Positions 13,915 to 24,258 of a stretch of 64,000 nucleotides of DNA are shown here, one piece after another. Source of the stretch: Diphasiastrum complanatum (Eukaryota; Streptophyta; Lycopodiopsida; Lycopodiales; Lycopodiaceae); assembly GCA_029204225.1 (NCBI GenBank), contig CM055110.1, positions 17,542,759 through 17,606,758 on the forward strand, in the 5' to 3' direction. Made by a program: the position numbers and the translations under genes. The number at the start of each line of letters is the position of its first letter. The first letter of the stretch is position 1. The notes below the pieces were generated by a model that had not been told where the DNA came from, searched no databases, and saw only the letters and a list, made by a program, of their open reading frames with translations.

Positions 13915-14480
13915 TTTGAGGACTCCCTACAGTCGGTGGAGAGAGGTCTTCAAATACATATTTTTTAAATGCCCCCTCTCCCCCACCCGCCGTGGCGGGT
14001 GTGGAGAGGGATGACAAAAATAAATAAAATTAAGAATACCTCCCACCCCACCTGCCCCAGTTGGTGGGGAGAGGGACTACAAAAAAAAAAAAATACCTGC
14101 TTACCCACCTGTTGTGGCGAGGGGTCTTCAAATATATATACAATTTATAAATGCCCCCTTCCCACCCCCGCGCGGAGGGTGTGGAGAGGGACTACCCAAG
14201 AAAAAAAATTAATATGACCTCCATTCCCACCCGCAGTCGCGGCAAGTTTTTGAAAAACCGGTATCATAAAATATCTAACAGTTTTTTATACAAGTATATA
14301 TACCTTTTTATGAGTAAAAATCGAGAAGTTCTCTAGAATGCAAGTTTTTTGAAGATAACTCCAAGGAGATTTCCTAAGCAATGCCATGCGGGTGGTGGGG
14401 AGGGTGAGAAATAAATATCTAAATATTTTTTGTCCCCATCCTCACCCGCCGCGTCCTCCACGAGTAAGCAGTTGTGGTTC
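13915..14480. repeat. Array of GC-rich hairpins in AT-rich DNA, period about 60 bp
   Basis: GC-rich imperfect palindromes of the type CCCACCCGCCGTGGCGGGTG followed by GAGAGGG(AC) recur at about 13921, 13978, 14039, 14101, 14160 and 14221, spaced 57-62 bp apart by AT-rich filler. More diverged units lie at about 14385 and 14437. The hairpin cores vary in sequence while keeping complementarity. The open frames through it are Pro/Arg-rich chance products. The function, if any, is unknown. Confidence 0.75.
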
Positions 14481-14491
14481 TTAACGAGAAC

Positions 14492-14765
14492 GTAATGGAT
14501 ATTGTTGCATATTATGCCCATTTTTAATAAATTAAAAACCAAAAAATGCATGCGCTTTTTTCAAAGGCCGTTTCTACTTTTTTTTTCTGCCTGTTTGTGC
14601 CCGTCCGTATGGATTCCATACAGTTGCCACGTGGCACATTTGTATTAGTCAGCCAAAGTCAAACCTGCCTATTATGCTTCGTAATGTGCTTAAAAAGTTT
14701 CAGGTATCCATTACGCAATGGAAGGAGCCGGGCAGAAGCATTCTGCCCGGCTCCTTCCATAATAC
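14492..14765. mobile_element. Composite hairpin element H, copy 1
   Basis: Part A (14492-14714) opens GTAATGGATATTG and closes CAGGTATCCATTAC, an inverted pair. Part B (14716-14765) follows directly and is a hairpin, GGAAGGAGCCGGGCAGAAGC against TTCTGCCCGGCTCCTTCC, ending CCATAATAC. The same A-then-B order occurs at 14805 and 55710. Part A contains CATATTATGCCCATTTTT, shared with copy 2. There is no coding capacity. It is a non-autonomous DNA element by structure; no superfamily is assigned. Confidence 0.7.
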
Positions 14766-14804
14766 ATTCAAGGCTCCAATGCAATGCTTGTATAAAACAA
14801 CTAC

Positions 14805-15063
14805 GTAATGGATACCTGTGGCATATTATGCCCATTTTTAAATAAATTTAAAAGCAAAAAATACGTGCATTTTTCTAAAAGGCAGATTCTGCTTCTTTTT
14901 TTTCTGCCTGGCCTATTATACTTCGTAATGTGTTTCTGAAAAAATTCCAGGTATCCATTACGCAATGGAAGGAGCCGGGCAAAGGCCATTATGCCCGATT
15001 TGACTTTCCAAAAAAATTTAGGCTCGACCCCTCCGGGCCTCACCCAAAATTTTTTGAAAATCA
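14805..15063. mobile_element. Composite hairpin element H, copy 2 (right end lost)
   Basis: Part A (14805-14961) has cleaner termini, GTAATGGATACCTG and CAGGTATCCATTAC. Part B begins CAATGGAAGGAGCCGGGC and resembles the interior of copy 3 (CCCAAAATTTTTTGAAAATC), but its closing arm is missing. Sequence of a GDSL-lipase pseudogene begins at about 15066, so the element end and the gene end meet here. Only about 40 bp separate it from copy 1. Confidence 0.65.
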
Positions 15064-15065
15064 TT

Positions 15066-15909
15066 AGAGGGCAGAATTGGTATGGAGTACAACCTATAGT
15101 CTAAGATTGGAGACAGCAAAATTAGCAAATCTTCTCATTCCCAGGTTGTGGAGTCTTTTGACATTTCTTGTGATTTCTCCTACAATTCTTCTAGTTAAAT
15201 CTGGCAGCTCCTGATAAGATAAACGCACGTAAGTCATTTTAGTGTTTAAGGCTTAAGCCTACATAGTACATACATTTCCAAATCGTGCAAGTACAATCCA
15301 TCCATTAACCCAGAAAAGTGATTGTACGCTGGCCAGCACAAAAAGGCCTACCATTATTGAGCCGTTTGTCACCAGAAATAATCATTTCCTCCAGTGGACA
15401 GCAGTACCGGAGTTTTCTGTAAAGGTGGTAACTTTATCATGCTCATGAGATAATCTACTTGTATGCTTAAGTTCCTGAAATCAAAAGCTTCAAAGGCTCC
15501 CTCCACTGCCACCCACTGCGCAGTTCACCCCATACTTCACAAACTCACGCCTAGGGACTTCGTCGTCTCTTGTTCTATAAGGGATGGAGGTTGAGCTTCC
15601 GATTGTCTTGGCTACATTCAGAAATTGATTAGCCACTAACATTATTCTAAAATAGCCACTCTAAGATGTAGATAAGATGGCATTATGCTGTTGCACGATC
15701 TAAGACAGGACAAAAGACATACCAATAAAATCTGTAAGGATGCGGCCATCTGAGAACCGACCTGCTGACTCACTGAGATGGCCTGGCCATGTGAACCCGT
15801 ACGGAGGCTTCCGAGGATTATCTGGATTCGGAATGGTTGTGATTTCCCGTATCCAAGTAAGAGTCTCCAAATACAAACATTGGTTTTGAATTCGCTCCTT
15901 GCACGATGC
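15066..15909 (-). pseudogene. GDSL esterase/lipase pseudogene, partial
   Basis: GDSL esterases are usually secreted serine hydrolases. Reading leftward, an exon at 15909-15723 (acceptor TTGCAG, donor GGTATGT) carries block I, FVFGDSYLDTGN, then after a frameshift PPYGFTWPGHLSESAGRFSD and GRILTDF. Next come FVKYGVNCAVGGSGG (block II), a further frameshift, LLSTGGNDYF (block III), then a stop and frame change before VTNGSI. After a putative intron ending TTATCAG come LTRRIVGEITRNVKRLHNLG and, in another frame, GCTPYQFC. The signal-peptide exon and the C-terminal Asp-His block are absent. At least three frameshifts show it is dead. Confidence 0.8.
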
Positions 15910-16376
15910 CTGCAAGAAACAAATCCCACGATAGTAGGGGATCGTGTGAAAACTATATTAGCTTTTCCATACATCATCTCACCGTCTCCGTGATCATCTA
16001 GCAATGAAGTAAAAGCTCATCATCCACATACCTCTTCTAGTGCAAAGAATCATGATGATCGGAATAAGGAACACATGAACTTCAGCAACTTTCATATTTT
16101 CAGGATATCAAGTGACAATTTTGCTGCTTTTAAATGCAATTTCACATCCAAAGAAGTGCAACTTAGGCATCCTACAAGGCCCACTAAAGATGGAGTTTTT
16201 TAGAACCAAAAGAATATCATATTAACCAAAATTACGTACTAAGTACTATGTAATGGGCATTGGGAAGTCCATTACCATAAATAATGGAAACCCAACACTA
16301 TGTAACAAGCATTGGGAGAGCCATTTTCACAAATAATCCGAGACCATACAGCAAGTGAGGTAGGCCACGAGCTCCT
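15910..16376. other. No recognisable gene
   Basis: Would hold the upstream intron of the GDSL gene; no first exon was found. Around 16240-16350 two related blocks (TATGTAATGGGCATTGGGA and TATGTAACAAGCATTGGGA) suggest another small repeat. Confidence 0.4.
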
Positions 16377-16492
16377 TGGAGACTGGATTATTTATGATAA
16401 TGAATACTTGGAGACTGGATTATTTATGATAATGAATACTTGGAGACTGGATTATTTATGGTAATGAATACTGGATTATTTATGGTTATGAC
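16377..16492. repeat. Tandem repeat, 32-bp unit, three copies plus a partial
   Basis: The unit TTGGAGACTGGATTATTTAT followed by GATAATGAATAC starts at 16377, 16409 and about 16440, with a partial unit after it. Confidence 0.9.
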
Positions 16493-16568
16493 CCGAGCAA
16501 TGACCATTATGTAATGTAATTAACTTTTGCCTGATTTTTTACATTGAGTGATTCTATTTCCCGGGCAT

Positions 16569-16705
16569 CTCTCTCTCTCTCTCTCTTCTGTCTCTCTCCC
16601 TCGGCGCGCTCTCTCTCTCTCTCTCTGCACTCTCTCCTCTTTCTCCCTACGCACGCTCTCTCTTTCTCTGCGCTCTCTCTCCTCTCTCTCTCTCTCTCTC
16701 CCTCC
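16569..16705. repeat. CT-rich low-complexity tract
   Basis: Interrupted CT runs. A similar tract lies at about 17203-17293. Ser/Leu- and Arg/Glu-rich open frames here are artefacts. Confidence 0.85.
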
Positions 16706-18689
16706 CTCCGCGCTCCTAAAAGCACCACGATCTGCGCTCAGACAGCGTTACTGCTATATTTGGCATCAGTGCTAATGGTACGTGTACCTTCTCTTACAAG
16801 GTACGCTATCTTACAAGGTATTGCAGCTGATAGAATGATCCAAAAGCACAGTTCTAATGCAAACCCATTGATCATTTTCTATTGCTAATGTGATTACCGC
16901 AGACTGCTTTTTGGTGTGTCAGGTCACAACTCTGAATTGAGAAAAATGAGTGTGATGTAAACAGGAGTGAAAGCTTTGAATGGGATTCATTCAGGTTTGA
17001 GTAAAGTGATGGAAGATGCTGGAACCTATGCCGCTCATGTCTTAAACTAACTTTAGTCAACAAAAAGAAGAAATTTCTTGTTTTTATTAACAAAAACGGA
17101 GAAGTGCAATACAGGGAGCAATCTTTTGAACAGGGAGAATATGTATCCATTGGCTGGAAGCAAGCTGAGCTAGTTCTAGCCAGTTATATCAACAAAGGCT
17201 TAATACTCTCTCTCTGTCCGCGTGCTTTCCACTCTCCTCTCTCTCTCTCTCCCTCCGCGCTCTCTCTCTCTCCGGACGCACGCACTCTCTCTCCACGCGC
17301 TGTCGCACCACGCATCAATATTAATCTAAAAATAAAAAAAATAAATTTCTATGCAAAATAATATAGGGCCCAAAACAGCCTTAAAATCTGGCGAAAGTCA
17401 ATTACGTAACATTTAAATACAGCCACTCGTTGAGAGACAACTCTTGCAGGCTGCGGTTAAACATTGGCAGTCGCGAAGTAAATGTGAACCCTCCAGTACT
17501 CTTTGTGTGTGTGTGTGTGTGTGTGTATATAGGTGCTCTAGAAAATCTGCAAACTAAAAGAATGGAATCGAGAAATTTTCTCAAAATTGATATCATAAAA
17601 TATTTGGCGATCTTTTATGCAAGCATATATATACCATTTTATAAGTAAAAGTCTTAAAAAAATTGAAAAGCAAGTTTTTCTGACAATAACTCAAAAAGGC
17701 ACTCATTGGTGTGTGTGTGTGTATGTGTGTGTGTATAGGCACACCATGTCCGCACTATTTCTTATGCACCTTGGGATCAACTAGTGATTGTTGAAGCCTA
17801 TACACCTTCCCGGATCAACCAATGATTGCTTAGGCATAAAAAGATAATGTTTGGCGTTTTTTATTTATATGTTGGAATTGGAAGAGGATTAAATCATGCA
17901 AATAAGCTCGTTTCTATAAAAAATTATGATTTCAATTATGCTTAAAATATTTTATTTTATGAAAACATATTCTAAAATAAAATGTGACGTAGATTTTTAT
18001 TGTGAAAGTCGCATGTGTCACCCATAAAACTTTTCAAAAGTAGTTACACCTCATAAAATGTCCATAAAGAATTTGGTACAACACATTGCACCTCATAGAA
18101 AGTCAAAATTTATGGTCCATTAAGTATTTTCAGAGGTAATGTAAAAGGCCAAGACAATCATGATTACGCTTGGTAAAAGGTTTTTTAGTGACCTTTAAGT
18201 CTAGTCAATGACGCCCTCACCATTTTATGGCCATTTTAGCAACTGCCAAGGCAAGTAAAAAGACCATCTTCCAATACATTAAGACCTAAGAGTGGTAAAT
18301 TAAAATATGGGAATCCTTTATATTGACTAAGTTGGGCGAGTGGTTTTTTTTTATCTAGAGTATTAAATTTATATTTGGAATCCTCAGACAATATGACAAC
18401 TGACCTTGACTTAACGTTCGCCCAACTCACTGATTATCAGAAATAGTATGTTGGACTGACTTTGACTCTAGCAAAGGTTCGTGTCAAAGAACAAATAGTT
18501 TTGCAAAAAGGTGTTAAACTTTTCACAAAAGGTTACCAACAACTAGATGAACAGTCACTTTAGCCTTCTATTTTTAGTATTAACCTCGCCGACCTGACAA
18601 CAGATAAATCTGAATCACACCTATGTCCAGTGGAACGAGCGAAGGTTCTTTTTTGTTTTTCGAATGCTATGAATGACGTTCTATGAAAA
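16706..18689. other. No recognisable gene; short GT runs
   Basis: AT-rich sequence with (GT)n runs at about 17502-17526 and 17709-17734. The block at about 17578-17695 (GATATCATAAAATATTTGGC) is related to 14258-14365, so both belong to one unnamed repeat. The far right may include badly decayed integrase sequence of the following copia, but I could not show it. Confidence 0.4.
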
Positions 18690-20178
18690 TCTAGGATTTA
18701 GAAACAATATTCTTTGAGCTGCATTCCTCAATAGAACATAGTAGCCAAAAGAAAGAATCAAACTCTTGTCATGTCTACAAGATCCATGTTAATTGCTGCT
18801 AATCTTCCTAACAAATCCTGGGCAAAAGTAATTATAGCAGCCTATTACATTCAGAATCAATGCAATACCAAGGTTGTCGATAACAAAATCCTTGAGGAGG
18901 TCTATTCAAGTACAAAACCATTTGTAGATCACTTTTGAGTCTTCAAGTGTGTATGCTATGCTCAAATCCCATCGGCAAGGCTATGATATCCATCAAGATC
19001 ATAAGGCCTACAAGGCCTTCAATCTAGAATATGATAAGGCACTTATTAACAGAGATGTAGTCTTCATAAAAGACAAATTTTATTATTTCAAGATGAAAAA
19101 AGATGAATTTATTTCTGGTTCTAATGTAAAACTATCGACTTCCAATATCAAACACAATCTAGTCTCTATTCTGTCCACTTTTGCACCTTGTCATTTTTAT
19201 TCTGAGTCAAATCATAATGAGCAACCAACTGTTCAAAGAACTGCTCGAATGATGCATCCACTAGAGAGGTATACTCCTCAAGATTTTTGGACAGCAATAG
19301 AGGAGCCACTCATTGTTTATGATAACTAGACTCTTGTCAAACCACCAGCCAAAAGGAAGATCATCGATTGCACGTGGAGCTTCAAACGGAATTACAACTT
19401 CGATGGCTCAATTTCAAAATGGAAGACAAGACTCATAGCCAAAGGCTACTCACAAGTATTATGTATCAACCATACTGAGATCTTTAGTCATGCTGTCAAC
19501 TTGCATCTATTCAAACCTTGTTGATAATTATAGCAATAAAAGACCTCGGAGTACATTAGATGAACATACAAACTGTATTTCTGAATGGTTTCATCCACGA
19601 AGATATCTACATGCAACAACACGAATGTTACATCATCGAACGTCTTGAAGATCAAGTCTATAAGATTCGTAAGGCTCTGGCTCAAGTAGACACCTAGAGT
19701 CTGGTTCGAATGAATCAATGACTATATGTTGCAAATTGACTTCTACTTGAATGTTGTGGACTTGATTGTCTATATCAAACATGATGGTCATAGTTATATA
19801 ATTATTGCACTATGTGTAGATGACCATATTCTTTTAAGCAATTCTAATTCTCTGTTAAAAACTAGTAAGTCACATCTTTCTAAAGAATTCGACATGGCAG
19901 ACCTAGGACCTCTTCACTATCTACTTGGCATTCAAATCCTTCATGATCAAACCAAAAAGACATTATTTCTAAGCCAATAGAGGTATATGCACAACATTCT
20001 TGAGAAATTCGAAATGCTCAAATCAAAGCCACTTGATTCACCAATGGATTTGGGACTTAAACTTAGTAAAAATATGTGTCCTTTGACACTTGCTGAGATT
20101 TCTAACATGAAGAACTATCCATACCACTCACTAAATTTTCTCATTGATGTATGCGATGTCGTCCACGCAACGAGATCG
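18690..20178 (+). mobile_element. Ty1/copia integrase-RT remnant
   Basis: A plus-strand pol piece in several frames. It starts with an integrase relic near 18710-18950 (SMLIAANLPNKSWAKVIIAA). RT begins about 19350 (IIDCTWSFKRNYNFDGSISK, RLIAKGYSQ) and continues through VFLNGFIHEDIYM and LCVDDHILLSN, where the catalytic YVDD box has become CVDD. FDMADLGPLHYLLGIQILHD and a frame-shifted YAMSSTQRDR lie at the end, where the family has C/STRPD. It stops abruptly at about 20178, where GC-rich sequence begins. RNase H is missing. Confidence 0.8.
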
Positions 20179-21320
20179 TAATTCTTGACTCGCCTTCCGC
20201 GTCACGATGTCGTACTAGGCATACCTCGTTAGCTGCGCTTCCACCCCCTGCTGCTGTTCGCACTGAACTTCCCATTCCCCTCGCATCTGATGCTTCCCCC
20301 GCCTCTGCTCCCATACAAGGACAGTATGTGACCATTGGGCCTACCATTCCCATCACAGCTGCCTAGGCCGCCTCACCCCCGCACACCGAAGCAACCTCAC
20401 CCAATACACAGTTCTTCATGGATATGTTCGATGATTCCGACCCCCTTGGGGCCACCGAAATCTTTGAAATGCCCCAGAGCCCAGCACCCTTTGGACCCCA
20501 ATCCCCTGGAAGAGGATTCGGGCATATCCATGAAGCTACTGTTGGTGTCAAAAATGCCAGTCAGCAACCACCTACACAGGGTAGCCCAACCACACTTCGG
20601 GTCGACACAGTTGTCAAGTCACCAAAGCAGTTCGACGCCACGATGCCTGAAGGGTTTGAAGACGAGGATATTTTTGAAGAAGAAGAGACTTTGGCACCTA
20701 TTCCATGCCTACCATGGACAGTACCATCAGGGTCTCCTGCTGCTGCCACCTCCACGACTGTCGATTCTGGTGATGCTCTCAGGTTAGTTTCAAGACTTGG
20801 GCAAGTGATCCAGTCTATGCTGGATTAAAAAAAGAAAATGGAACAGAGGATCTCTGTTTTAGGATCCGAAAACACTCTGATCAGCCAAAAAATTGTCCAG
20901 TTGGATTGAGAGGTGAAGATAGCCAAGCAACATGAAGAAAAGGCTAAAAGCAAAAAGACATTGGCCCAACAACAAGCTGATCGCTTGGAAACCTACATCA
21001 GCTCCCTGCAAAATGCCCTGACAACCGCACAGGATCAGGTTGGTAAGGCAGTGCAAGATGCTAAGCAACAGGTGCAGCTGCTGAAGGGGCAATTACAAAT
21101 GGCCGAACAAGATCGCACACGGCTTCAAAGTGAATTGGATGCGACCACTCTTGAGCGTGATGCATATATTCAAACACAAATACCTGATCACACGGACGGA
21201 GATTGCATATTTGTTCAAGAAAGTGGAAACATACAAAGTGGCCGTTCAGGGATTCCAAGGCCGCTTTGATAGGTTCAAAGGAGCAGCTTCAACCGAGTTG
21301 GCAAAGGCAAAAGAGTGCTA
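20179..21320 (+). pseudogene. GC-rich decayed coding segment with coiled coil, unknown
   Basis: Base composition rises sharply here. One frame (the frame of position 20151) runs through about 20151-21269 with stops at about 20366, 20828 and 20908, then shifts frame and continues to about 21345. The first part is Pro/Ala/Ser-rich and acidic (MPEGFEDEDIFEEEETLAPI). The second is a Gln/Lys/Ala heptad-like coiled coil (QADRLETYISSLQNALTTAQ, LLKGQLQMAEQDRTRLQSEL), continuing FQGRFDRFKGAASTELAKAK. I do not recognise the protein. It lies between two unrelated copia pieces, so it may be a captured host gene segment or part of an element I do not know. Confidence 0.5.
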
Positions 21321-21831
21321 TTTTAAATGGAAGGACACCTTTTGAGATGCTATTCAAGAGGAGGTCGAGTGTCAACTTTCTAAGAACCTTTGGATGCACA
21401 TGCTATGTCAACATTACTCTTGATGATAGGACCAAGGAGGATCCATCTTCAAGAAGAGGTATTTTTGCTGGATATAGTGAGGTGAGTAAAGCCTACAAGG
21501 TTTACATTCCTTCTACTAAAAAAGTGATTGTTGGTAGAGATGTCATTTTTGATGAGGGGAACATTCCAAAAGTGTCTTCAAGCATGATTGATGGTAGTGT
21601 GGTTGGATCTTACATTCTTGATGTTGATGAAAAGAATTATCCTTTGGATGGTGATGATGATGGACCTTCATCAAGTTAAAAGCTAAGGAGAACATCAAGG
21701 GAAAGACAAGTACCTTCAAGGCTCACATATGATCAAAAGGGTAAGCAAGTAGTTTCTGAAAATTATGTTGCTTTCCTAACCTCTTTGGATGAACCTACAA
21801 TTGTAGATCAAGCAAGGAGTGGATCCAAGCA
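21321..21831 (+). mobile_element. Ty1/copia integrase C-terminus
   Basis: Begins abruptly with NGRTPFEMLFKRRSSVNFLR, then FGCTCYVNITLDDRTKEDPS, GIFAGYSEVSKAYKVYIPST and VGRDVIFDEGN, the standard integrase C-terminal module. After a stop at 21679 the linker to RT continues (LRRTSRERQVPSRLTYDQKG). The closest relative in the window is the minus-strand element at 29322-32097. No integrase core, protease or gag is present on this side. Confidence 0.85.
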
Positions 21832-22845
21832 ATGGATCTTGAGTATCGAGCTCTTATGGAGAATGGAACATCTTTTGGTGGATCTTTTTGTGTACATGGA
21901 GCTATGAAAGTGGATGGATGTTATCTTGCTATAAAATCAAGTAATATATTTGGAAAACAAAGTTTTTTCAATGAATTTGATGGTCAAGTTGATGATCAAG
22001 ATGTTGATCTCAAAGGGCTTCAACAACACACACAGGAAGGTGGCAATTTGGAGCTAGTCAAGAGCATCAAAGGAGAGGTAATTGGCAAAGATGTTATGGA
22101 TATGTTTTTGGAGAATATTGAAGACTCAAGTAAGGTCAAAGGAGCAGCAAGGAAGTGTTTTTCAAGTCTACTTTACTTATACTATCTCATGTTTGAGCAA
22201 TTTCATGTGGATGTGTGCAAATTGTTAAGATATGGTAAAACTAGCTACATTGGTGAGCATCATTCTGATGTTGGATTTGTACTAGCATTCTTGGCTAGTT
22301 TTGTTGATGGAAATGAAGCTATTGGAGTTTCATTATGTCACTCATTTATGGTCAAGTCATCAAGTGTTGATGATATCTTGAGGCAAGATGGAGATGGAAG
22401 CTCATTCATGGAGTTTCATGGTGGATACAAGGCAACAAAGGACAAAGAAGGAGGAGACATGCAAGCAAAAGTTGATCACTCACATTTATGGTTAGTTTGT
22501 TACAACTTTTCAGAGAGTTCAGAGTTGGAAGCATGGTGGAATCATTTCATTTACATTCTATTTGATTTTTCATGTACTAGTTACTTCTTGACATGTAAAA
22601 TTGATGTAAGAAGTAGTGAAGCATCCCAAGTGGACACTATTCCCTATATCAATTATGGTTGTTTCTATTTTGAGCATTACATGATCATTGAAAGGAGATC
22701 TATTCTTAGGAATAAGATCATTCTTATGATGGATCAAAGTTCTATTGTCAAAAACTATGCTAGGAGCAAGCATATTGAGGTGCAATATCATTGTGTGAGG
22801 GAGCAAGTCATTGCAAAGGAGGTGGAGCTTCAACATGTGTCTTAA
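21832..22845 (+). CDS. Copia-derived frame with RT core replaced (337 codons)
   Basis: Starts MDLEYRALMENGT, the motif that opens RT in this subfamily (compare [14 protein letters not shown] at 29961, minus). It ends YARSKHIEVQYHCVREQVIA plus KEVELQHVS, the RNase H tail. A stop follows, then CVADIFTKALGKD in frame. The roughly 280 residues between have no RT or RNase H motif I can find: no AFLNG, no YVDD, no LSSTE. They are rich in Ser, Asp and aromatic residues and free of stops. A polypurine tract and LTR follow, so it occupies the pol position of a real element. The middle may be shuffled element sequence or a captured segment. Confidence 0.6.
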   Translation: MDLEYRALMENGTSFGGSFCVHGAMKVDGCYLAIKSSNIFGKQSFFNEFDGQVDDQDVDLKGLQQHTQEGGNLELVKSIKGEVIGKDVMDMFLENIEDSSKVKGAARKCFSSLLYLYYLMFEQFHVDVCKLLRYGKTSYIGEHHSDVGFVLAFLASFVDGNEAIGVSLCHSFMVKSSSVDDILRQDGDGSSFMEFHGGYKATKDKEGGDMQAKVDHSHLWLVCYNFSESSELEAWWNHFIYILFDFSCTSYFLTCKIDVRSSEASQVDTIPYINYGCFYFEHYMIIERRSILRNKIILMMDQSSIVKNYARSKHIEVQYHCVREQVIAKEVELQHVS

Positions 22846-22943
22846 AGGAAATGTGTGGCTGATATCTTCACCAAAGCATTGGGAAAAGACTTGACCACTT
22901 GGAGTGCTATCAAAGTCTATGCTAAAACTAGTTAAAGAGGGAG

Positions 22944-23497
22944 TGTGAAAGATTCAACTAGTTTGATCATTTTGTCAATATTTTCATATTTGGCATATTG
23001 AGGCCAAAACTTGTTTTAGACTTGGAGAATAACTTTTCAAAGTTTATTAGTCTAAATTTCATTTGAATAAACACTTTTTGAAAGTGTGGAAAATTTTGGA
23101 GGCGAGTTTTAGAAGATTCAAATTTGAATAGTTGGGTACATTGAATCTAGACCCAAAAATAGTAGAGTTAGCATTTTAAAGGGAAAGCCAAGTGGCCAAA
23201 TAGGGTTTGGACCTGTTATAAAAGGATGTAACTCGTGGAGAGAGTGATCTTCTCTCTTATCTATCTCATTTCATGCTTATACATGGTTCTCTTGGGTTCT
23301 ACTATCCATTGGTGCACTGTACTAGTGATTGCATGCAATTTTATGTGTAGAATGATCTATAATTGCTATTGTCGGATCCACACGTGTGAACTGGTTTTGT
23401 ACGGACAGCAACAGGACTTTATCATTTTCATTCAAGTTTGATCAAGTTCTATTATTGTTTGCATCTCATTTTGTGTGTAGATGCTGCTTTTTCTACA
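22944..23497 (+). mobile_element. LTR of family A (3' LTR, 554 bp)
   Basis: Directly preceded by the polypurine tract AAAGAGGGAG; opens TGTGAAAGATTCAAC and closes TTTTTCTACA. A promoter-like TATAAAAGG lies at about 23217. Related copies are at 6421-6853 and 30163-30796. The next 60 bp (TTGGTGAGATTGG...) resemble the sequence at 27236-27300, which may be leader sequence of a neighbouring element. Confidence 0.75.
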
Positions 23498-23567
23498 TTG
23501 GTGAGATTGGTAGTGTATATCTCTTTCTAACCAAAGATCTTTCAAGTGATTGGATCTTTTATAGTCA

Positions 23568-24142
23568 TCACCCCGTAATGCACTCCATGCCACCTACCTC
23601 CAAGTAGGCTTGCTCACCCATTCCTAGGTCATCACACATGATGCATCAACTGAAGAACATCGTCCATACATCAAATGACATATGATACTTGAGCATTTGT
23701 AGCATCTCCATGAGTACCACCCCAATGGACTCATCATCCACATACTATGCTCACATGATGTCTCCGATCCTGGTCACCATCCTACTAGACAATCTGAACT
23801 CCAAAGCAATACCTACATCTCCTGGCTTCTAGCATCTGCTCACTCTCCCTGGCTATGTGCGAACACAAGATTATCTCTAAGTCACCGCTCACGGGATTTT
23901 GAGACTAATGTCTCCCTAATCGTATTGAGATATATGGCTCTGAGTGACTTCCTCTAGGCTTCTCCTTGATTTCAACACCTATGAATCCGAACCATACAGG
24001 TTCCAACACATGTGCAAGCCAAGACTCTTGCAAATACAGCCAAGTGAATGAAAGCTATAGATAGCTTATCCACGCCCGTGATGGTAGATGCCTCCTCGTC
24101 GATGCCAATTCCAATGACTAGCCCCCTATTGTAATGCCAACC
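23568..24142 (-). mobile_element. Inverted fragment of the non-coding LTR element (LARD)
   Basis: This block is the reverse complement, with small gaps, of 61690-62322 inside the LARD at 58547-62953; for example ACCTACCTCCAAGTAGGC here faces GCCTACTTGGAGGTAG there. Its right edge lies within 120 bp of the first surviving exon of the transporter 3' half. Confidence 0.75.
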
Positions 24143-24258
24143 TATACTAGATTTATCATAAAAGATAAATTGATTTTTCTTGTTTTAATTAGAGAACCCA
24201 TTTTCATCATGATATAGCTAAATGGTTTCTTGTCGAATTTTTTGTTTGTGTGTTGCAG

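Noticed and set aside
13915-14480. CRISPR-like array
   Set aside because: The spacing is regular, but the repeats are imperfect GC palindromes that vary between units, the intervening DNA is low-complexity, and the setting is a plant genome.
21130-21345. Separate small gene overlapping the coiled-coil frame
   Set aside because: It continues the same coiled coil after a frameshift, so it belongs to the same relic.
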